Source: Deltaproteobacteria bacterium | GTDB lineage: Bacteria; Myxococcota; JADLHZ01 | Length of the DNA: 64,000 nucleotides | Reading direction: 5' to 3' | Assembly (NCBI GenBank): GCA_020848545.1 | Contig: JADLHZ010000020.1 | Coordinates: forward strand, 46,032 to 110,031 | Shown: one piece after another, positions 61,235 through 64,000 of the stretch | Numbering within the stretch: the stretch's first letter is position 1 | Layout: the number at the start of each line of letters is the position of its first letter | The notes under the pieces: model-generated | Told to the model about the DNA's origin: nothing | Database searches by the model: none | Seen by the model: the letters and a program-made list of their open reading frames with translations, nothing else | Made by a program: the position numbers and the translations under genes

Positions 61235-63022
61235 TCAGCAGAGCGCCGTCTGCGCGCGCAGATAGGCGCCGTAGCTCTCGGCCGCTTTGTTCACGCTCTC
61301 CATCTGCCGCGTGCCGCGATCGTTGACGGTCTCGGTGTCTTCCTTCACGTCCTGCTCGTCGCTGCGCTTCACCGCCATGCGCGCGATCAGCTCGGCGATC
61401 TTCGTCTCGACTTCCTTCATCTCGAGGCGCAACGCATCGACGGTGCGCATGATGCCGGCCATCTCCTTCATCTGCCCTGATTGCTCGACCTTGGCCATGC
61501 CCTGAGCGAGCGCGGTCAAGGCGTTGACGACGGTGATCGCTTTCAACGCGAGCTTCGCCAGGCCGGTGATGCCGGCGGCGATGCCACCAATGTCACCGGT
61601 GAAGATCGCGAAGACGATGGCGACGGCGATCGAGGCGACGAGCACCGAGATCTTGTAGACCTCGTTGTTGCCGAGGTTGTCGTCGAACCACTCCTTCGAC
61701 TCGGCCATCGGGCGATCATTGTCTTTGCCGATGACGCCGGCGACGTCGTCCTGCGTCTCGGTGATGAAGTTGAGCGTCTCGTCGTCGACACCGAGCACGC
61801 CGCCCCAGGTCATGAACAGCGTGTAGAGCGCGGTGTTGACGTACTGGAGCTTGTCTTTGATCCAGTCGCCGACGACCGGGATCATCCCGGCGATCTTCGT
61901 GACCAAGAGCAGCTGGAACATCGTCGTCATCAGCGGGATGAGCACGGTGGCGAAGAGCGCCGATTTGATCTTGGTCATGACGTCGCCGAAGATCGCGAAG
62001 GGTCCCTTCTCTTTGGCGCGCTCGAGATCGCGGAGCTTGGCCGCCGTGCGTTGTTGGATGCCGCTGATCTTCGCCAGCTCGCCGTCGATGCGGCCTTGGA
62101 TCTTCTTCTTTTCGTCTTTCAGAAACGCGAGCTCGTCCGCGAGCAGGCTGAGATCTTTTTGCCCTTCGCCTTGCAGGATCTCGGCGCACTTGTTGATCAC
62201 GAACTCGACGCCAGCCTCGATGAGCAAGAGGCCCTTGTGCGTGAGATCGTCGCGGCGCTCGGGCGTGTTCAGCGAAGGCGTCTTGTCGCCGAGGCCTGGT
62301 GCGCTCCCGCCCTTCGGCCCGAGCGAGTCGAGGAACGCGGCGCCCGGTGTGAGAATGGTCGTGGCGACGAGGTCGAAGATTTGCTGAGTCTGCTGCGCGC
62401 TGTCGGCGCTCTCGACCATGCGCATGCTCTCGGGTGGCGGCAGCGCGTCGGCGACGAAGTCGTCCACGAGCTTCGTCAAATGCGCGGCGGCGTCTTGACC
62501 GACCTCTTGGAGCAAGAACGACTGCGCTGGATCGGCGATGAGCTCTTTGGCGCGATCGGTGATCTCTTTGCCGGCGCCGGGCGCGCGCAAGCGATCGATG
62601 AACTCGGCGACCACGTTGAGCACCGTCTTCGTGCCTTCGCTGATCTCTTTCGGCTTGAGCCCCGAGGTGTCGGCCGGCAGCTCGGGCGCGCCGAGCTTCG
62701 CGCTGATGGCGAGTCGCCAACCGGGGGCCGACTCGACCGTGAAGCCGTCGCCTTCGCGCGCGGCGGTGATGCGCTGGCCGGCTTCGACAGTGCCAGGCTT
62801 GGTGGTGGCCTTCGGCGTGGCGCTGCCCGGGATCGGGGCGCCCTTGGCGTCGACCTTCGGGGCTCCGCCTGGAGCGTTCGGCACGGTGCTCGCCGCGGTG
62901 CCTTTGACGTCGTTCAGAATCGGAGCGGCGCCATCGACCGGAGGCGCGGGCAGCTTTTGGCCAGCCGCAGGGGGTGAAGCAGCCGGCGCACCCGGCCCGA
63001 TGTTGTTCACGCCCGAGGGCAT
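61235..63022 (-). CDS. IpaB/YopB-like type III translocator candidate
   Basis: 595 residues. The first 100 are Pro/Ala/Gly-rich without a signal peptide. Two hydrophobic segments lie at about 354-383 and 457-480, each flanked by long helices with coiled-coil character (290-335 and 515-555). This pattern of two membrane segments plus coiled coils in a soluble-type protein is that of IpaB/SipB/YopB pore-forming translocators. A strong GGGAGGAG lies 6 bases before ATG 63022. It is followed by the SycD-like chaperone gene, the usual partner. Sequence-level family identity is not proven. Confidence 0.55.
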   Translation of the reverse strand: MPSGVNNIGPGAPAASPPAAGQKLPAPPVDGAAPILNDVKGTAASTVPNAPGGAPKVDAKGAPIPGSATPKATTKPGTVEAGQRITAAREGDGFTVESAPGWRLAISAKLGAPELPADTSGLKPKEISEGTKTVLNVVAEFIDRLRAPGAGKEITDRAKELIADPAQSFLLQEVGQDAAAHLTKLVDDFVADALPPPESMRMVESADSAQQTQQIFDLVATTILTPGAAFLDSLGPKGGSAPGLGDKTPSLNTPERRDDLTHKGLLLIEAGVEFVINKCAEILQGEGQKDLSLLADELAFLKDEKKKIQGRIDGELAKISGIQQRTAAKLRDLERAKEKGPFAIFGDVMTKIKSALFATVLIPLMTTMFQLLLVTKIAGMIPVVGDWIKDKLQYVNTALYTLFMTWGGVLGVDDETLNFITETQDDVAGVIGKDNDRPMAESKEWFDDNLGNNEVYKISVLVASIAVAIVFAIFTGDIGGIAAGITGLAKLALKAITVVNALTALAQGMAKVEQSGQMKEMAGIMRTVDALRLEMKEVETKIAELIARMAVKRSDEQDVKEDTETVNDRGTRQMESVNKAAESYGAYLRAQTALC

Positions 63023-63121
63023 CCGTTGCTCCTCCCGTGGGAAATCTAGCGGCCCTAAACCTACACGGCAAAGAACAATGTGGATAGTTGTTTAAAGTAT
63101 TAAGCGTTTAGATGCTTGCGA

Positions 63122-63841
63122 TCAGGGCTTCAGGCTGCACGCTTCGGCGACGTCGTCGCGGTAGGCGAGCCAGTGCATCAGCGCTTGCTCCATCGCTTTG
63201 ACCACGGCGCTGCGGCGATCTTCTTTGACGTGGCCGAGCACGCTCTTCCACGCGCTTGCTCGGTGGTTGCCTTCCACCTTCCTGTGCGCCTTCGTCAGCT
63301 TCAGGCTCTCGATCGGCAGGCCGTAGTGCTTGACGAGCGGGTGCTCTTCGAGCGGCGGTTCCGGACGCTTCTTCGCGTTCGGATCGAGCTCGCCGCGTTC
63401 GTGCGCCGTGCCTTCGATGAAGAGCGTGACGACCGCGGTGGCGACGTCCCAGCCCTTCTCGCCGGTCGCGGTGTCCAAGAAGTCGCGGTACTTCTTCGCG
63501 CGCGGCAGCAGCGTCACGCGTTCGAAGCGCTCGAGATCCATGCCGAGCCCTCTTGGATACTCCATGAACAGCTCGGGATGCGGCCGGCCCGCGGCGAGGC
63601 CGCCGGTCTCCTCTTCGTAGAGGTTCTCGGCGAGCTCGCGGCGCACCTCAGGGATCGGACACTGCACGTAAGCTCGGCCGACCATCACCGGAAAGTCGCG
63701 CACGTAGACCGCGTACTCGTGCTCCAAGTGGATGTGGAGCTGGTCCTTCGCGACGCGTCCGTTGGTGAACGCCGGCCAGGCCCAATGTTGCTTGCGCTCC
63801 ATGACGCGGAGCAACGCTTCTTGGAATTCGTCTGCGTGCAT
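63122..63841 (-). CDS. Heme-oxygenase-fold iron-containing redox protein
   Basis: 239 residues from ATG 63841. All-helical, with conserved-looking LHIHLEHEYAVYVRDFPVM, NLYEEETGG and GTAHERG that fit the heme-oxygenase-like/PqqC-TenA superfamily of di-iron or cofactor-oxidising enzymes (metal ligands His/Glu likely). No quinone cofactor gene is adjacent. It lies 100 bases upstream of the translocator-like gene on the same strand. The exact reaction is unknown. Confidence 0.78.
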   Translation of the reverse strand: MHADEFQEALLRVMERKQHWAWPAFTNGRVAKDQLHIHLEHEYAVYVRDFPVMVGRAYVQCPIPEVRRELAENLYEEETGGLAAGRPHPELFMEYPRGLGMDLERFERVTLLPRAKKYRDFLDTATGEKGWDVATAVVTLFIEGTAHERGELDPNAKKRPEPPLEEHPLVKHYGLPIESLKLTKAHRKVEGNHRASAWKSVLGHVKEDRRSAVVKAMEQALMHWLAYRDDVAEACSLKP

Positions 63842-63860
63842 GCAGACTGAAGTGTAGCCA

Positions 63861-64000
63861 CTGGAGCGCATCCCACAACCTCGTTTTCGGCTGCAAACGC
63901 CGCTTTCGGCCTGATCCACCCGTCCTCTCTCCTCGCTTGTGCGACGTGGCTGGCGCCACGCCTCCGCGCTCGTCGCTACGGGCGGGCGCCTCAGGCTCGA
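63861..64000. repeat. Second copy of the dispersed repeat, cut by the window end
   Basis: The first 140 bases of the 55129-55312 element recur here in the same orientation with five mismatches, starting CTGGAGCGCATCCCACAACC. The remaining part lies beyond the window. It is upstream of the 63122-63841 gene, a non-convergent context unlike the first copy. Confidence 0.9.

Noticed and set aside
1..64000. tRNA, rRNA, CRISPR arrays, transposases or phage genes
   Set aside because: I saw no cloverleaf, no spaced short direct repeats and no integrase or transposase motif on either strand; small tRNAs could still be missed by eye.

Overview
The window is about 67-70% GC by eye, with strongly G/C-biased third codon positions, long antisense shadow ORFs and dense operons joined by ATGA/GTGA/TGATG overlaps. 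A complete Gsp type II secretion operon, Tad genes next to FHA-TPR proteins, SycD-type chaperones, a cyclase-kinase-hydrolase fusion and many Cys-lipoproteins together suggest a large-genome Myxococcota (deltaproteobacterial, myxobacterium-like) organism. That placement is inference; there is no rRNA or marker gene here to prove it.

Layout, left to right. 1-4897 (minus): a molybdenum-hydroxylase operon (MoCo subunit, 2Fe-2S subunit, FAD subunit, XdhC, MocA-like nucleotidyltransferase cut by the window edge). 5064-9959: a Cys-rich lipoprotein, a fatty-acid-hydroxylase-family membrane enzyme, an outer-membrane-like protein, a Crp/Fnr regulator, a thioredoxin-fold protein and MutM. 10208-11464: a small accessory island with a DUF4160 gene (frameshifted) and a DUF2442-like/XRE gene behind a promoter overlapping a perfect inverted repeat; it looks like a toxin-antitoxin-type module. 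11609-23766 (minus): one long operon with TadE-like proteins, a TadG-like protein, a small pilin-like protein, CpaB, TadB, TadC, two FHA-TM-TPR proteins and an aminotransferase; the Tad ATPase, secretin, TadZ and peptidase are not here. 23911-27406: Kelch lipoprotein, AraC regulator, Rieske oxygenase and two tiny ORFs. 27445-30694: an ABC permease, an ATP-grasp ligase and an exported protein.

30742-44172 (minus) is a full type II secretion operon in the order gspC-D-E-F-G-H-I-J-K-L-M-N, lacking only a prepilin peptidase. 44464-49541 holds a small unknown gene, a SycD-like TPR protein and a remarkable cyclase/pseudokinase/pseudo-serine-hydrolase fusion with an exported partner. 49640-55128 is a run of envelope genes (lipoproteins, a metallophosphatase-like protein, an Hsp70-like ATPase, HEAT-repeat proteins). 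55310-60111 holds small hypotheticals, a short-chain dehydrogenase, DinB and an amidase. 60190-63022 (minus) resembles a type III secretion translocator cassette: an IpaB/YopB-like protein, a SycD/LcrH chaperone and a partner. The window ends with a heme-oxygenase-fold enzyme.

Non-coding points of note are a TIR-bearing repeat (55129-55312, second copy 63861-64000), a hairpin that puts the gspH ribosome-binding site in its loop (37046-37104), and a perfect 20-bp hairpin of hexamer repeats in the Tad operon (19898-19955). A Tad apparatus and a type III translocon near each other recall the contact-dependent predation machinery known from Myxococcus, but both clusters are partial here and that link is inference.
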